Origin: Diphasiastrum complanatum
Lineage: Eukaryota; Streptophyta; Lycopodiopsida; Lycopodiales; Lycopodiaceae
Length of the DNA stretch: 64,000 nt
Direction: 5' to 3'
Assembly (NCBI GenBank): GCA_029204225.1
Contig: CM055097.1
Span: 38,493,106-38,557,105 of the forward strand
Part shown: in pieces, positions 11,374-24,320 of the stretch
Layout of the letters: each line of letters starts with the position of its first letter
How positions within the stretch are numbered: position 1 is the first letter of the stretch
Program-made: the position numbers and the translations under genes
Notes under the pieces: generated by a model
Seen by the model: only the letters and a program-made list of their open reading frames with translations
Databases searched by the model: none
What the model was told of the DNA's origin: nothing

Positions 11374-12160
11374 ATGAGATGCAAACACTACTATACTATC
11401 AATGATCCTCTTTCTTGAGAGTGATGTTGTGACAAACCCACACAACGCGTCAACGCGCGAAATACTATGCCTCTCGAGAATAATATTAGTTCGTTTTGTT
11501 TACTAGCGGACTTGTTGGACGTCGGCTTTAGCAACACTATGCTTAGCGCAGGTTGACACTCAACCAATTGACAATCCAACTTGAGGTTCAACCAATTTTC
11601 TCATGCTCGATCTTGTTATATAGATGGAGAGAAAAATGGTTTAATCTAATCTTTGATTGCAAGAACGACAAATTAAGCACGTTCCAACGGTATTCAGATT
11701 GCCTTTAGCATCATCCGTAGAGAAGGGACATTCTCTTGGTATTTTCTTGATTTCCTTTGTATTTGGATCATGAAGATCCACCACCTTTCGATCTTCGGGA
11801 GTTGTTCAGCTACGTGTCTTGCTCGGGCTTTGACTTCGAGTGTCTTTTGGTTGAAATCGTTATGTGGCGGTTATGGACTGGGATAGTCTTCGCCTATGGG
11901 CAGCTCCCCTATATCTTTGTAGGCTCAAATTTGTTTTCTTGTTTCTTGATTCTATTTTGATGCATGTTAAGATTAGTTTTAGTTTGCAATGATCTGTTCA
12001 ACTTGATTTTGCGGCATTTAGAAGTAGGAATTTGTTAGGTGCTCAACCGAGTAACAGGCTGATCCATTGTTGAGCGTCAAGACTTGGATGTTTTCAATAT
12101 ATGTGAGTGCAGTTCAAGAGTGAACTAGCTCGAGTGTCCTTTGAGAGGAAAAACATTACT
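11374..12160. repeat. Family F repeat, locus 1
   Basis: Two blocks, 11374-11610 (with CACACAACGCGTCAACGCG) and 11955-12160 (with GATCTGTTCAAC and AGTAGGAATTTGTTAG), recur in the same order and orientation at 25376-25566 and 26515-26720. At locus 2 an initiator-Met-type primer site adjoins the first block, so F is probably LTR-derived. Confidence 0.6.
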
Positions 12161-13347
12161 ACATCACCCGAACCTTGTTGCTTGATCTGGACATTAAACC
12201 AAGACTGTTGAATGTCAAGAACTAGGGATTCCTATCCTCTCCATCCCTTATCTATGCTAATCTAGATCCATTCACTACACTACTATAAATACTTGTAATA
12301 GATGTATACTCTGTAGAAATACTCTTGTTTTCTGATAGTCTATATAAATACAAAGGAATTGGTGACAGTGTCTACCCGATAGTTCGGCCACCTCTGATTG
12401 CGGATCATCAAGTACATTGTATCATGACCGGACAAAATCTCCTGATATTATCTGATGGCGATTGACAATATCACATAGTGTCTTAATCCTATTTGTAAAG
12501 TATAGATTAACCATTGTTTTAATTAATTAGCCATGTGTATATATCTAACAACTTATCAATTGCTCGGTTGCTTACTACCTTAGCTGATTTATCTATTCAT
12601 TGAGATTAATCGATTGCCAAGAGCGCAATTATCTTGTTCTTTCTCTCTATTATTATAGAGTATTGTCTTAGAAAGAACGCGTCTCTACCTACATTCAGAC
12701 TGTATTCTCTACACGACTATATCACTGTCGCAACGACGATAGCCCCGAATCCCAACGAGAACTAGCTGTAAAGTCTGATAACATGCAGGCAAGAAACCAA
12801 GCAACGTGTCAAACTATAAACAGGATCTATGAGAAATGAATCAGTCAACATCATTCACCATGGCTTGGAGGTGAAGTGGTTAGGGAACAATTCTCTAATT
12901 ATCTATCTCTACACTGAAGTACTATATTTGCCTTTAGAAGTACAATTATTTGATTATTGAAGTTAGACTAAGGATAATGATCTTCTGGGTAAATGTGAAA
13001 GTTGAATGATTTGTTTGTTAGCTTTTGAACTTTATCTTTAGGATTAATTGACTACTCATTCATTATTTTATGTAAATTGGTTAAAACTTAGTTTATATGA
13101 TGATGACAGTTGGATATATTGAGAATTTTACCCATTTGGAGGACTTATCACTCAATGTACTTTTGGAATTTAAAAGAGTACTCAAAATTAGAGATAAACA
13201 ATTGAGAAATTGTTCTATCTCTGATTGCTTGATTAGATTGGTTGGTCAGATTGAGGATAATGATTCATGAAAAAGAGTTAAAAGTCTAATGAGGATCTTT
13301 CCTAGTTGCTCGTTCTGAGAACAGAACTTGTTTAAGGGAGAAAGAAT
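12161..13347. other. Intergenic repeat debris
   Basis: No gene. Near 12856 there is a motif (ATGGCTTGGAGGTGAAGTGG) shared with the D LTRs at 13681 and 15229, so part is probably decayed D LTR. The stretch ends in a polypurine-like AAGGGAGAAAGAA before the D1 LTR. Confidence 0.4.
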
Positions 13348-14260
13348 GTTACGTCCATGTCCAGTATATGGGATTCGGAATAATTCCTGACATGGATAGC
13401 CAGTGTATAAGGTTATTAGTTATGCCTCGTCATTTTGGGCTTGGTCGATAATGTGATTAATAATCTTATGAGGGCCCAAACCTATAATTGGACTTGCATG
13501 GTGTTTGACCACTATAATGCAAGAATAGGAGGTCAATTGCTTATACATGGGTTGTGTGGGATCATAAGAGGAATATTTTCTCCTCAAAGGAGATTATATA
13601 TGCTATGGAAACTCGCCCATATCCATATTGAATTTTTTGATCCATGAAGCCAGGATCCCCTCCTATCTTGCATTCATTCAACATGGCTTGGGAGTGAAGT
13701 GGTTAGGATATTGACTAGCCATTTCTTGTTGGTTGGGTGGTTTGGCTCACATGTGTCCTTTTGGTTGCATGAAACATGATCTAGTTGGATCTTCGCTTGG
13801 CAATATTTAAACCATCCTTCTTGTATCTCAAGCCACTCTATGAGAGTGTGAGAGCTTGATTCTACACTAAGTTTTTTGGATGAGAGTTTGTTGAGAAAGC
13901 TCCAACAATTAGACTACATTATCTCTCTCCTCGAGAGCAATTACTTGTGTTCTCTCTCTATCCGAGAGCAAGTCAATCTCATACTTAGGCTTTTTCTACC
14001 AAAAGTTGTCTCACTATGTGTTGGATGAATGGTGAATGGTAGATGCATGTTGTGTGTGCTCTTGTTATGTGATTATCAAGATAGATTGTTAATCAAGTGT
14101 TAGATCCATGTGCAATTACACACTCCTCATAAGATCAATCACATTGATTTGTGAGTCCTCACACGTGTGAAAAGTACACACAATATCAAAGCTAGCCTAA
14201 GGATGGATTGCATGCATCAAATTTGATGAAGATTTTGGCTTGAAAACTTGATTTTGAGAG
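13348..14260 (+). repeat. LTR of family D, copy 1
   Basis: Starts TGTTACGTCC after a polypurine tract. The first 170 bp align with 14829-15000 (ATGTTATGTCCATG, GTTATTAGTTATGCC, TGAGGCCCA/GAGGGCCCA). It contains the palindrome TCACACGTGTGA at 14159-14170 and the GGCTTGGGAGTGAAG motif at 13684. The 3' edge is uncertain. Confidence 0.55.
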
Positions 14261-14334
14261 TGTAGTTGAATCTCGATAGATATCAAAGTAGTTTTTGTAT
14301 CAAGAAGGATAAAAAATACATTGGATTGATCCAT

Positions 14335-14767
14335 GCTGGGTATTGTATTTTATTGGTAGAGGGGTTGTTTCTTGGTTGTCAAAGAAACAAGAAACCATCT
14401 CACTCTCTTCTACCAAGGTCGAGTATAAAGCTCTCACAACAACTACAAAGGAGCTTCTTTGAATCAAAAGGCTACTAATGGAGATGAAGATCATGATTTT
14501 AGATGTTGTTATAATCATTTATAATGACAAAGTTTCAGTCCAACACCTTGCAACAAATCCAATCTTCCATGCAAGGTCAAAGCATATTGAGATCTCTCAT
14601 CATTTTGTTGGAGAAAAGCTCCAATCTAAGGAGGTATCTTTGGAGCATGTGGCAAGTAGTAAATGTGTTGCTGATATCCGCACTAAACTACTTCAAAGAG
14701 CTACATTTGTGAAGTTAAGATCAGCCCTTGGGTTGATAAGCAAGACTATGTTATCTACAAACTAGTT
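14335..14767 (+). pseudogene. Ty1-copia RNase H remnant of element D
   Basis: Plus-strand frame with VVSWLSKKQETISLSST and VEYKAL (RNase H), then one TGA, then NPIFHARSKHIEI, HFVGEKL and VADIRTKLL, ending LISKTMLSTN before TAG. Conserved copia RNase H order and the position just before a polypurine tract and LTR show this is the 3' end of a copia pol gene. Upstream pol is lost. Confidence 0.85.
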
Positions 14768-14778
14768 GTGAGGAGGAG

Positions 14779-15300
14779 TGTTAAATTTACACAAGCTAGT
14801 AAAGTGACATTGGACTGTAGTAGGTCACTCCATATGTTATGTCCATGGCCAGTAAGTAGGATTCAGTATACTCCTAGTCTTGGATACACGGTACTCCAGT
14901 AAATCAAGCTATTAGTTATGCCATGTCATACTGGATATGACCCGAAAATAATTAATATTCTTGTGAGGCCCAGAACACACTAAATGGAGTTTAGACAAGG
15001 TTTGAGACAGTGTATGCATGTGTAGAGTTATCAATAGCAATTCTATGGATAGTTGGTCCATGCTTAGGACTCTATTCTAGGTGAATCTATGTATAGGGAA
15101 ATTAGGGCTATGTATGGCTATGTGCCTAGGTTGCTTTTGGCTCTATATATTGAGGCCAAACTCGCCCTACTCCTTATTGTGATCATTGATTCATTGCCAA
15201 AGTTTCACTCTACCTTCATGCTTCTTATTCCTTGGCTTGGGGGTGAAGCTTCTAGAGTTGATTGATTGCTTCTACTTGGTTGAGTGGTTGCTCCATAGTG
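14779..15300 (+). repeat. LTR of family D, copy 2 (3' LTR)
   Basis: Follows GTGAGGAGGAG (polypurine tract) and starts TGTTAAATTTACAC. It contains a TATATATT box near 15155 and the GGCTTGGGGGTGAAG motif near 15233. It is cut off on the right by a copia A fragment and lacks the CACGTG palindrome seen in copy 1. Confidence 0.65.
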
Positions 15301-15304
15301 TGTT

Positions 15305-15840
15305 TTCCATTGTGTTTTGTCAAACAAAGGGCTACGGACTCCAAACAAAGGACACTCGGACTGTACCTACAAGTACGATACAACAAAACAGAGTGATTGT
15401 AGTGGAGAAAGTGTTCGAAGTGCGCCAAAAGTGATTTCACCATTCCATTAGGCACGTAGTTGGGAGTTGACAATTGAGTGCATTTTGGAAAGCGACGTCG
15501 ATTTGGCTTTCAATTTGGTGGAAAAGCGACGAGTGGCCTGGTAAGGAAAAAAGTGTTGGTCATTATTTTTGACTTCTGACATCACAGTTGGCCTCGACAT
15601 AGTGCTTTTAGCCTACAGCAGAAGTTTCAAGCAGTTTTGTGATGACAAACATGGGAGAGTCCATTTTGAGTGAAAGTAGCAAATTGGACAGGATTTCCAA
15701 CTATGCAGTGTGGAAATTTAAGATGAAAAACATACTGATAGAAAAAGACGTGTGGGAAGTCATCACAGGTGATGAGAGAAGGTTACCAAATGAAGCGGAC
15801 ATCAAAGTGTTCGACAAGAAGATAAGTAAAGCTTTGATAA
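15305..15840 (+). pseudogene. Copia A3 fragment: leader and gag N-terminus
   Basis: Matches copia A2 at about 49540-50080. The gag ATG is at 15642 and gives MTNMGESILSESSKLD, then KFKMKNILIEKDVWEVITG, up to FDKKISKAL, where homology stops. It is fused to a D LTR on the left, so both ends are breakpoints. Too short to encode a working gag. Confidence 0.85.
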
Positions 15841-16490
15841 AGTCTTTTGAGCCACACACTCTTGTTTTTAACAATTTTTACACTGTTGTTTGTTGTTTTC
15901 CCTCTAGTTTCTTGCAATAACTCTCTTGTTTTTCCGTGGATTCTCCTATAGAGGCAACCCAAGTTCTAGGCACTGTGGGTCCCTTCTCTAATTACTAAAA
16001 AGATCTATTTGGAATCTCTTGGTCTAGTATAGTACATTGTTTTGCATTGAATATGACTATATGATCTTGGTCTATAATCTTGTTAATATACATAGAGAAT
16101 ATTAGAATTAACCTAGTAATTCATTTAAGAATTTAAGTAGAATGGACCCTTGTCTCTCTACTTTATGTGAATTAGAGTCTTCAAAGAAGATATATTGTGA
16201 CATCTATTTATGCAAATTGTCAAACTTTGTATGTAAAACTATAGACTCTCCAAACAACGTGCATATGCATTAAAACTTTTCAAGTAGCTTGTGAATAATG
16301 GGTATGTATAAGTCAAAAGAAGTCCTCAAAGGAATAAAATAAGTGAGTAGGAGCAAGATTAACTCCAACACTATAATGGTATACGAGTGGCATGGGTTTT
16401 CACGAGTAGTTCAAAGATGGACATTGTCCCATGGTTGCAAAAACTAAAGAGCAAAATGTGCAGTTTCAATGTCGATTGGCAATCAAATGA
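15841..16490. other. Intergenic, nothing recognised
   Basis: AT-rich, with no domain and no LTR boundary seen. Confidence 0.4.
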
Positions 16491-16494
16491 GTTC

Positions 16495-17060
16495 ATGGTG
16501 TGATGACGTTGATTGTGAAATAAATACATTCAAACAAATACATGAGAACCAATATGAGCCTATAGGTCAACCAAATGATATCCCTGAAAGTTGTGCTTAC
16601 GATGAAAGAGATCCAACGATTCACAATGTGTAAAACAAAAGATTACATTGTCAAGAGATAGAATTGCATCCCAATCACTACATCGGTGATGATGGAGATT
16701 ACAATGATGATAACGAAGCTGGTTCCGAATGGTACGAAGTTGAAGAAGATAATTCTGAATACCAATCTTCTCTTTGTGCATTGGCATTCAACAATACATC
16801 TATGCAAGCAGAAGATGCTTCCTCTATGGCTCTCAAACCAATTTTTGGAAATATTGGGTTACAGACAGGAGGAGACAATGCCAGTTACGAAAACATAGTG
16901 ACCATTCCTAGTTCCTATTACAATGGTGATAGCAGATCATTAGAGATAAATCAACATCAACAGATTAATATTCAACGAAATTCTGACGATATTCCTTTTG
17001 GAGACATACCAACCTTTGAAGGAGAAATGAGTTCATTACATATTGATGACTGGTTATCTA
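16495..17060 (+). pseudogene. Acidic gag-like N-terminal frame
   Basis: A nearly continuous frame rich in Asp, Glu, Asn and Tyr (one stop near 16632), ending DIPFGDIPTFEGE and HIDDWLS. The PTFEGE-x-DDWLS pattern resembles the start of plant Ty3-gypsy gag cores (PxFxG...DWL). The frame is cut by the copia A1 LTR at 17061, so A1 probably inserted in it. The gypsy assignment is an inference from that short pattern. Confidence 0.4.
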
Positions 17061-17322
17061 ACTTAGAATTTGCTTTGCACAGGAACACAGAGCATGCTAC
17101 ACAGTAACACAGACAGAAAACACTCTCCACAACAAGCTCTCACATAGCAACTGTATTTCACAAAATGAAATTACATTGTACATATAGTTGTTCAATCAGG
17201 CAACCCATGCATGACCTAGGTTGTCGTTGGCGGGACGCGTGTCCCATCGACTTGTCTCGTGGCAAGGCCAACTGATAGGACCCATAGTACAGTAACACAG
17301 TAATTCTACATTAATTCTAACT
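17061..17322 (-). repeat. 3' LTR of copia A1
   Basis: 262-bp reverse copy of the A LTR. The outer end reads ACTTAGAATTTGC and the inner end TAATTCTAACT, next to the polypurine tract (CTCTCCCTTAAAG on the plus strand). Confidence 0.8.
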
Positions 17323-17399
17323 CTCTCCCTTAAAGTAGAGTCTACTTTTTATACAGTCATATACATAGCTTTAAAGTCAACAAACTTTAAGTATAGAAA

Positions 17400-20254
17400 G
17401 CTTTGATCTAAACTTATCAAACTTTTTTCCAACAAGTGGCTTAGTGGAAGCATCAGCTAGTTGTTCTACTGTGCTACAATGAACGACATGAATTTCACGA
17501 CTCAGCAGTCTCTCACGTATAAAGATACTAAATCTCAATGTGTTTGGTTCTCGCAAGGAACGTTGGATTCTTTGCTAGTAGAAAGCCACTCTGACTATCG
17601 CTATGTAATGTCGTGGGATTTTTCTGCTTCATGCCAACTTCTTCCAAGATTTGTCTCAACCATATAGTTTCATGTGCTGCGCTACACATTGCCTTATACT
17701 CTGCTTCTGTGGTGGATAGAGCAATTGTACTTTGCTTTTTACTAGACCAGAAAAAGCAACTACCACAAAACTGGAATACATACCATGTAGTGGATCTATG
17801 ATCATCATAGTCACCTCCCCAATCTGCATCCACATAACCACACAACTCAGGTAACCCATCATGCTTCCTATAAATCAAGCCATAATCTGAAGTGCCTTTC
17901 ACATAGCGCAAAATGCATTTAGCTGTCTTCCAATGTGTTTCCATAGGTGCTACCATAAACTGACTTACAATGCCAACAACATAGCATATATCTGGTCTAG
18001 TCATGGTAAGGTAAATCAAGCTCCCTACTAACTGCATGTACAGCGTAGCATCAAATGGTTGTGACTCATCAAGCTTAGAAAGCTTTTTACCTGGTTCAAT
18101 GGGAGTATTCACGAGTTTGCAATCCTGCAACCTAAACTTGTGCATCAACTCTTTGACATACTTCACCTGTGATAAACCCACTTCGTGTCCTTTTTGCCAC
18201 ACCTCTACTCCAAGGCAATAATGCATCAAGCTGAGATTTTGTCATCTCGAATTGTTCCATGAGATCTTTCTTGATCATATCTATCATCTCTTGATTATTT
18301 CCTGTAATAATCAAGTCATCAACATAAAAAGCAATCAAAGCAACCATACCGTCAAGACATAAGACATATAGATTTGGATCCGAATGTGTTCTCACCATCC
18401 CCTTTGAACGAAAGTACGCATCAGTCCTACTATACCACGCATGTGGTGCTTGTTTAAGACCATAAAGCGCTTTCTTCAAGCGACATACTTTATTTTCCTG
18501 TCCCTTTGTTACAAAACCTTCAGGTTAATCCATGAACACCTCTTCTTCTAACTCACCATTTAGAAAAGCAGATTTTACATCCATCTGATGCAAAGGCCAA
18601 CCAAAATGTGAAGCTAAAGCAACAAGTAGACGTAAAGTATTCCACTTACATACTGGCGCAAAGGTCTCCTCATAGTCAATGCCTTTACTTTGTGCATACC
18701 GTTTGATCACCAATCTTGCCTTGTGCTTTGCTATACTTCCATCTACATGATACTTAGTCTTGTATACCCATTTGCAACCAATGGGTTTCTTGCCAACTGG
18801 TGGTTCTACTAAGTCCCATGTGCTATGCTTAGCAATTGACTCCATCTTCTCTCCCATGGCCTTGACCCAAATGTCATCATCCTTCGATTCACCAGAAGTC
18901 GAAAGTTCTTTGTTTTGAATAATACTAGATAAGAGAGCATAATTTGCTTCATACCTTTCAGGTTGTGTCTTCTCTCTTGTTGATCTTTGTACCTCTCCCT
19001 GGCTAGATGATCCTAGAAAGTCATCCATATCGCGGCTCTCCAACAATCTCTTAAACCACTTAGGGAACTTCCTGTCAGGTGATCGGCTTCCTGGTGAAAA
19101 TGTATCCCACTGTACATCCTGTCACCTGCAACTTCAATCCTTCTTGCACCAAAACGTTTGTCATTACCTCTCCAACCTGTCTCTTGGGGTTGAGTAGTAT
19201 TATCTTGAGATGTATCCTCATGTTCATCACTTGGAAGGTCAATGAATGGATCATCATCAGGAGGTATCCTCACTATACCATCTTTCCCACTGGATGTATC
19301 TATTTTCTCAGCATCCTCGTCTTCATACATCTTGAATTCATCAAAGACAACATCACGACTTATATGGATTTTGTTTTCCACTGGATCAAAACATCTATAG
19401 CCCTTCACACGATCATCATATCCTAGGAATATACACTTGATAGCTTTAACATCAAGTTTACGTCTCTCTTCCTTAGGAATGTGTACAAAGGCCTTACATC
19501 CAAAGATTCGCAAGTGGTTCACCTTTGGCTTCTTCTTCGTGAATGCTTCCTCAGGTGTTATCTTTGGTATGGCAATGGTAGGACATCTATTTTGAAGATA
19601 GACTGCCGTACTGCATGCTTCTAACCAAAAATCTTTTGGTAGTTTCATCTCAGCTAGCATAGATCTGGCACTTTCCACAATCGTACGATTCTTGCGCTCA
19701 GCTACACCATTGAGAGCAGGAGTATGAGCTTGCGTAAATTGTCTTTTAATCCCACATTGATCACAAAGATCATTGAAGTCATTAGACTTGTACTCACCTC
19801 CACTATCTGATCTTAGAACTTTGATCTTCCTACCTGTCTGATATTCGACCAATGCTTTGAAGCTCTTGAAATTGTCAAATGCATCTGATTTCTTCTTCAA
19901 AAAGTAGATCCACGTCTTACGTGACATATCATCAATAAAGGTCATGAAATAGAAGGCTTTACCTAAGGACATGGTCCTCATAGGCCCGCATAAATCTGTG
20001 TGGATTAAATCCAGGATGTTCTTTGCTCTTGCAACACCACCTTTATTGAACTTCTCTCGATGCTGCTTCCCATATACACATGATTCGCACATCGATTTCA
20101 AGTGGTCTTCTATAGTATGCAATCTTGTTACCATCTCCAATTTTCTCATCAAATTGAGGCTTTCCAAGTTTAAGTGACCAAGCCTCTTATGCCACAACTG
20201 AGTTTGCGATGGAATGGACGACACTAAGTCCATGTTGCCCCTTGATTGTAGCAT
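17400..20254 (-). pseudogene. Copia A1 pol: integrase, RT, RNase H
   Basis: In minus-strand order: zinc-binding LWHKRLGHLN (about 20195), integrase core with DLCGPM, SDSGGEY and AERKNRT, an FLGYDDRVKGYRCFD tail, RT with QMDVKSAFLNGELEEEVFMD (about 18550), LYVDDLIITG (about 18320), and RNase H with WSSKKQSTIALSTTEAEYK (about 17720). Breaks: a stop just after VFMD (about 18524), frame changes near 18200 and 18230, and a frame offset against gag/protease at 20223. Confidence 0.92.
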
Positions 20255-21817
20255 TCAACATGTACAATTTTGTATTGGGTTCCCTTACTCCATCCACAAT
20301 AACTTTGAACTTTTGGTTCACATCCTTCACAAAGCAACGATCATGGGCAAATTCCACTTTCAACTTTTGATCAGTAATGACTCCAACAGAAAGTAGATTT
20401 TTCTTCAAACCTGGTACGTAAAGTACCTCCCTGATCATCCTGCTTTTGCCATCAGGTAGTTGGATTGAAACGGTGCCTATCCCCTTGATCCTGCACACCT
20501 CACCATTTGCTTGTGAAATGGATGTTCCATTATCCAACACTTTCAAGCTACTGAACCAATTCTTGTTACCTGTCATGTATCTTGTGGCTCCCGAGTGAAT
20601 ATACCACGCTTGATCATCTTGATTAGATGACAATGCAGATATGAAGATGCTAGAGTCTTCAATCTCACCCTCATCGACAAAGTTACTTGCTTGTTTTGGT
20701 TTCCCCTTGTCTTGTTCTGCCAGGAATTGATCCCTCATCCTCCTGAGACTTGGCAAATTGCTGCTTAGACTTCTTCTTGCCCTTGCCCTTGTCTTGTTTT
20801 TGGCGTGTCGCAAGTGCCTGATCGTCAGTATTTTGACGTCTAGCTTTCACCATTTCTCGTCGTTGCTCTTCCTGCATCAAGATTCCTGTGAGCTCGTCAA
20901 AGGTTGGCAATCTTTCTCTTGATGCTATTCCGCTCACAAACATCTGATAGGGTTCTACAATGCCGCATAATGCATTGTGCACACACTCCCTTGAAGAGAC
21001 ATATTGAAGCTCCACTTCCTTTGTCATGACTTGTTCTCTCACAAAATGATAAGCCTTCAATATGCTTGTTCCTTGCATGAAAAACATGATTGCTTGCCAA
21101 AATTTGGGCTGAAAGATTATCACAAAAGATGATTGGACACTTTTGAAAATCCAGCAAGTTGAAATCCATTACCATCCTTTTGTTCTAAAGCATCTCCTTT
21201 ATGCATGAAGTTAAAGATTTGTACTCTACCTCACTAGTTCGACATCCATGAGATAGCTCCATCACCTATGAAAATAGCATGAGAACTTATGGATTTTCTA
21301 TCCATTTTATCTCAAGCAAAGTCCGAATCTGAAAATGCATACAAGTTAGGTGACGATCTTCTATAGACAATGCCAATATCTCTAGAGCCTGAGATGTACC
21401 TCAATGCAGTTCATCCCTCATTGTCTTGATTCTGGTCATGTACGTCTGAATGTGCTCTCCTTGCTCCATGCGGGCACTATTCAGATTTGATTTCAGAAAC
21501 ATGATTCTTGACGGATTTGACGTCTCGAACTGATCCTTTAGTACATCCCATGCCTGTCTGGGTGTAACAGCATCACAAATGTGGGTAATGATGTGATCCT
21601 TCACTGACAAGTTAATGAAAGTCAAAGCTTTCCTCATCTTTTTGTCAAACACTTTGATATCTGCTTCATTTGGCGGCCTTCTCTCACCACTTGTGATGAC
21701 TTCCCACACGTCTTTCTCCATCAGTACGTTTTTCATTTTGAATTTCCACACTACATAGTTGGAAATCCCGTCCAATTTGCTACTTTCACTCAAAATGGAC
21801 TCTCCCATGTTTGCCAT
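20187..21817 (-). pseudogene. Copia A1 gag and protease
   Basis: Gag starts at the ATG at 21817 (MANMGESILSESSKLD). It reads to IKTMRDELH near 21405, is then replaced by foreign sequence, and resumes at HNALCGIVEPYQMF near 20978. The region that should carry the CCHC zinc knuckle (present in A2 at 50610-50651) is deleted near 20730, with a frameshift. The protease motif DSG is altered to HSG (WYIHSGATRYM, about 20600). Gag packages element RNA and the protease matures the polyprotein; neither can work here. Confidence 0.88.
20980..21405 (-). mobile_element. RNase H fragment of another copia inside A1 gag
   Basis: On the minus strand: ALRYISGSRDIGIVYRR, YAFSDSDFA, DKMDRKSISSHAIFIGDG, then PIIFCDNLSAQILASNHVF, HARNKHIE and HFVREQVMTKEVELQYV. 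This is a copia RNase H domain, in the same orientation as A1 but from another family. It replaces about 30 nt of gag present in A2 near 50292-50330. Junctions share GCATT and GTG with both parents. Contains stops. Confidence 0.82.
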
Positions 21818-22754
21818 CACAAACTACGTGCCCAATGGAATAGTGAAATCACTTTTGGCGCACTCCGAACACTTTCTCCACTGTAATCACTCCGTTTTGT
21901 TGTACCGTATTTGCAGGTACAGTCCGGGTGCCCTTCGTTTGGAGGTTATAGCCTTTTGTTTGGGTCAAAACGGATAAGAGACCCAAAAATAGGGACTTTT
22001 CTAGTTTTTGAACTGTTTCTTCAGCTTGAAGAAACTTCACCTTTCACTTGTGAAGGGTCCCAGCTGAACTTTCAGTATAAAAATTTTTAATAAAGTTGAA
22101 GTCCAGAACACACTTCAAGACCCTTCAACCTTTCATGGCCTCTTTAAGTTGTCATCCAACGGTCACTTAAATCCAATGGTCCACATTGCTTCTCGGAAAC
22201 ACGATCTATACCATTGATTGAGCCTTAGGTAGATCCAACGGTGGCATGCAACTTTGGACGCCGAATCAGTTTCCACGGGCCGCTGGGTCCTTCCAAACAC
22301 AATGGGACTAGTCACGCTTGCCGCGCGCAACTGTCCACGCTACCTCCTCTTCTCTTCATCCAAGGTTTTTTTTGGATATGGTTGTCATGTTCAGGTTTAT
22401 CACATTCTCTTACCAGCTCGCGGCTGCACACGGCCACTTTAGATCCTCTAAGACTGATTAGGATGCCCTCCTTCCAACTTTTACAGCTCCAAAAAGAATT
22501 CAGAATGGAAAAAAGTCTTTGATTTTATGCTCCCAAACCCAAGACCAGGGTTTTTCACACAAATCTGATCTTGGCTTCCTGTTCAAAGTTCTTTGACATG
22601 CCAATTCTCTTCCTCTGAGGTCGCCCTACTGCTAGGAGTCTGATGCTTCAAACCATTTGTCAAACGGTGTCCGATTGATTGCACATTGACTGCAAACACC
22701 AAATAGCTTGCTTAAAAATTTCAATATTCTGTTTGCTGAGGTTCTGATTCAGAG

Positions 22755-23345
<591 letters not shown>

Positions 23346-23759
23346 CAAGAAAATAAACGAACAGTATAGAGAGTGAGAACTGTATGGCACTTGTAAACAA
23401 AACTTTCAATGATCAACATTGATAATTCACTTTGACGATTGCAATATCCCATTGATCTTGTAGAGTAATGAGAAAAACTTTGATGTGCCCTTGTCAAAAA
23501 CAAGACAAGGTTGGTGACACTAAATCTACCATCATTGATAGCAGATATTCTGAGATATGGCTTGAAATGCATAGAAGGAGAAAATACTATTCCTATTAGT
23601 ATCATTTGGATCATGAGATTCATAAAATAAATTGCTTTTAGGTCAGAAAATTGAAAGACATAGATTGGAGGTTGCAGGAGTGGAGATAAAATGTCAATTC
23701 CCTGGGGAGGGTGCTCTTGTCTGGGAATAATAGCAAACAACAAAATATCGGTTTCCTCT
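23346..23759. other. Intergenic, nothing recognised
   Basis: May continue repeat R; the window ends before copy 2 can be compared this far. No gene seen. Confidence 0.3.
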
Positions 23760-24320
23760 ACGTCTTGCAATAACTCAATTCATACAACGTCTATGTTCGA
23801 TTATCGATCTGGTAAATGTCGTAGTAATGTAGAAGTTCTCAAGGAACTTCTCGATTGAGCAGTTGTGATTTCCAAAGCTAATCTCGGGTATCCTCGATTG
23901 GCTTTGACTCGTGGACAGGAGCACGGGGTGCATGCCTTTCTCTGAATTCATGAACATCTGATCCTTTATCTTCTTTCTTGATGGCATCAGACATAGCTAA
24001 GGTGGGTTGTTCTTGTACTTGACTTTTTAAGTGCTTGAAACGCTTAATATAGTCTCATACGCGTTCGTCTTTTGTCATCTTGATGTTACTCAATTTGACA
24101 AAAGGACTCTCTATCAAACGAAAGGACTTGAAACGTTTGATAAAGAGCTCTTTTAGATTAGACCAATCCAATTTATCTTTCACCATATACATCACAAGCA
24201 TTCTCAAAGATTTGCAAAAATCATTGAGGGTCCGAACTACCGTCAAACTTGGGTAGATCCAACTTTGGGGTTCTTTTCTCAAAATGAGCTCCATGAGTGA
24301 CAAAAGTGCCATTCAGGTGT
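23760..24320 (-). pseudogene. Retrotransposon gag-like remnant
   Basis: Minus strand gives DKLDWSNLKELFIKRF, a short SIESPFVKLSNIKMTKDERV-like stretch, then DYIKRFKHLKSQVQEQ across one stop. The W-x-x-L-K-E-x-F-x-x-R-F and YI-x-R-F pattern is typical of plant retrotransposon gag (Pfam Retrotrans_gag type), more gypsy-like than copia. No protease or RT follows. Confidence 0.5.

Noticed and set aside
17048-17107. NLEFALH shared by frames at 17 kb and 48.6 kb as a conserved peptide
   Set aside because: It is encoded by the reversed copia A LTR end in both places, not by a common protein.
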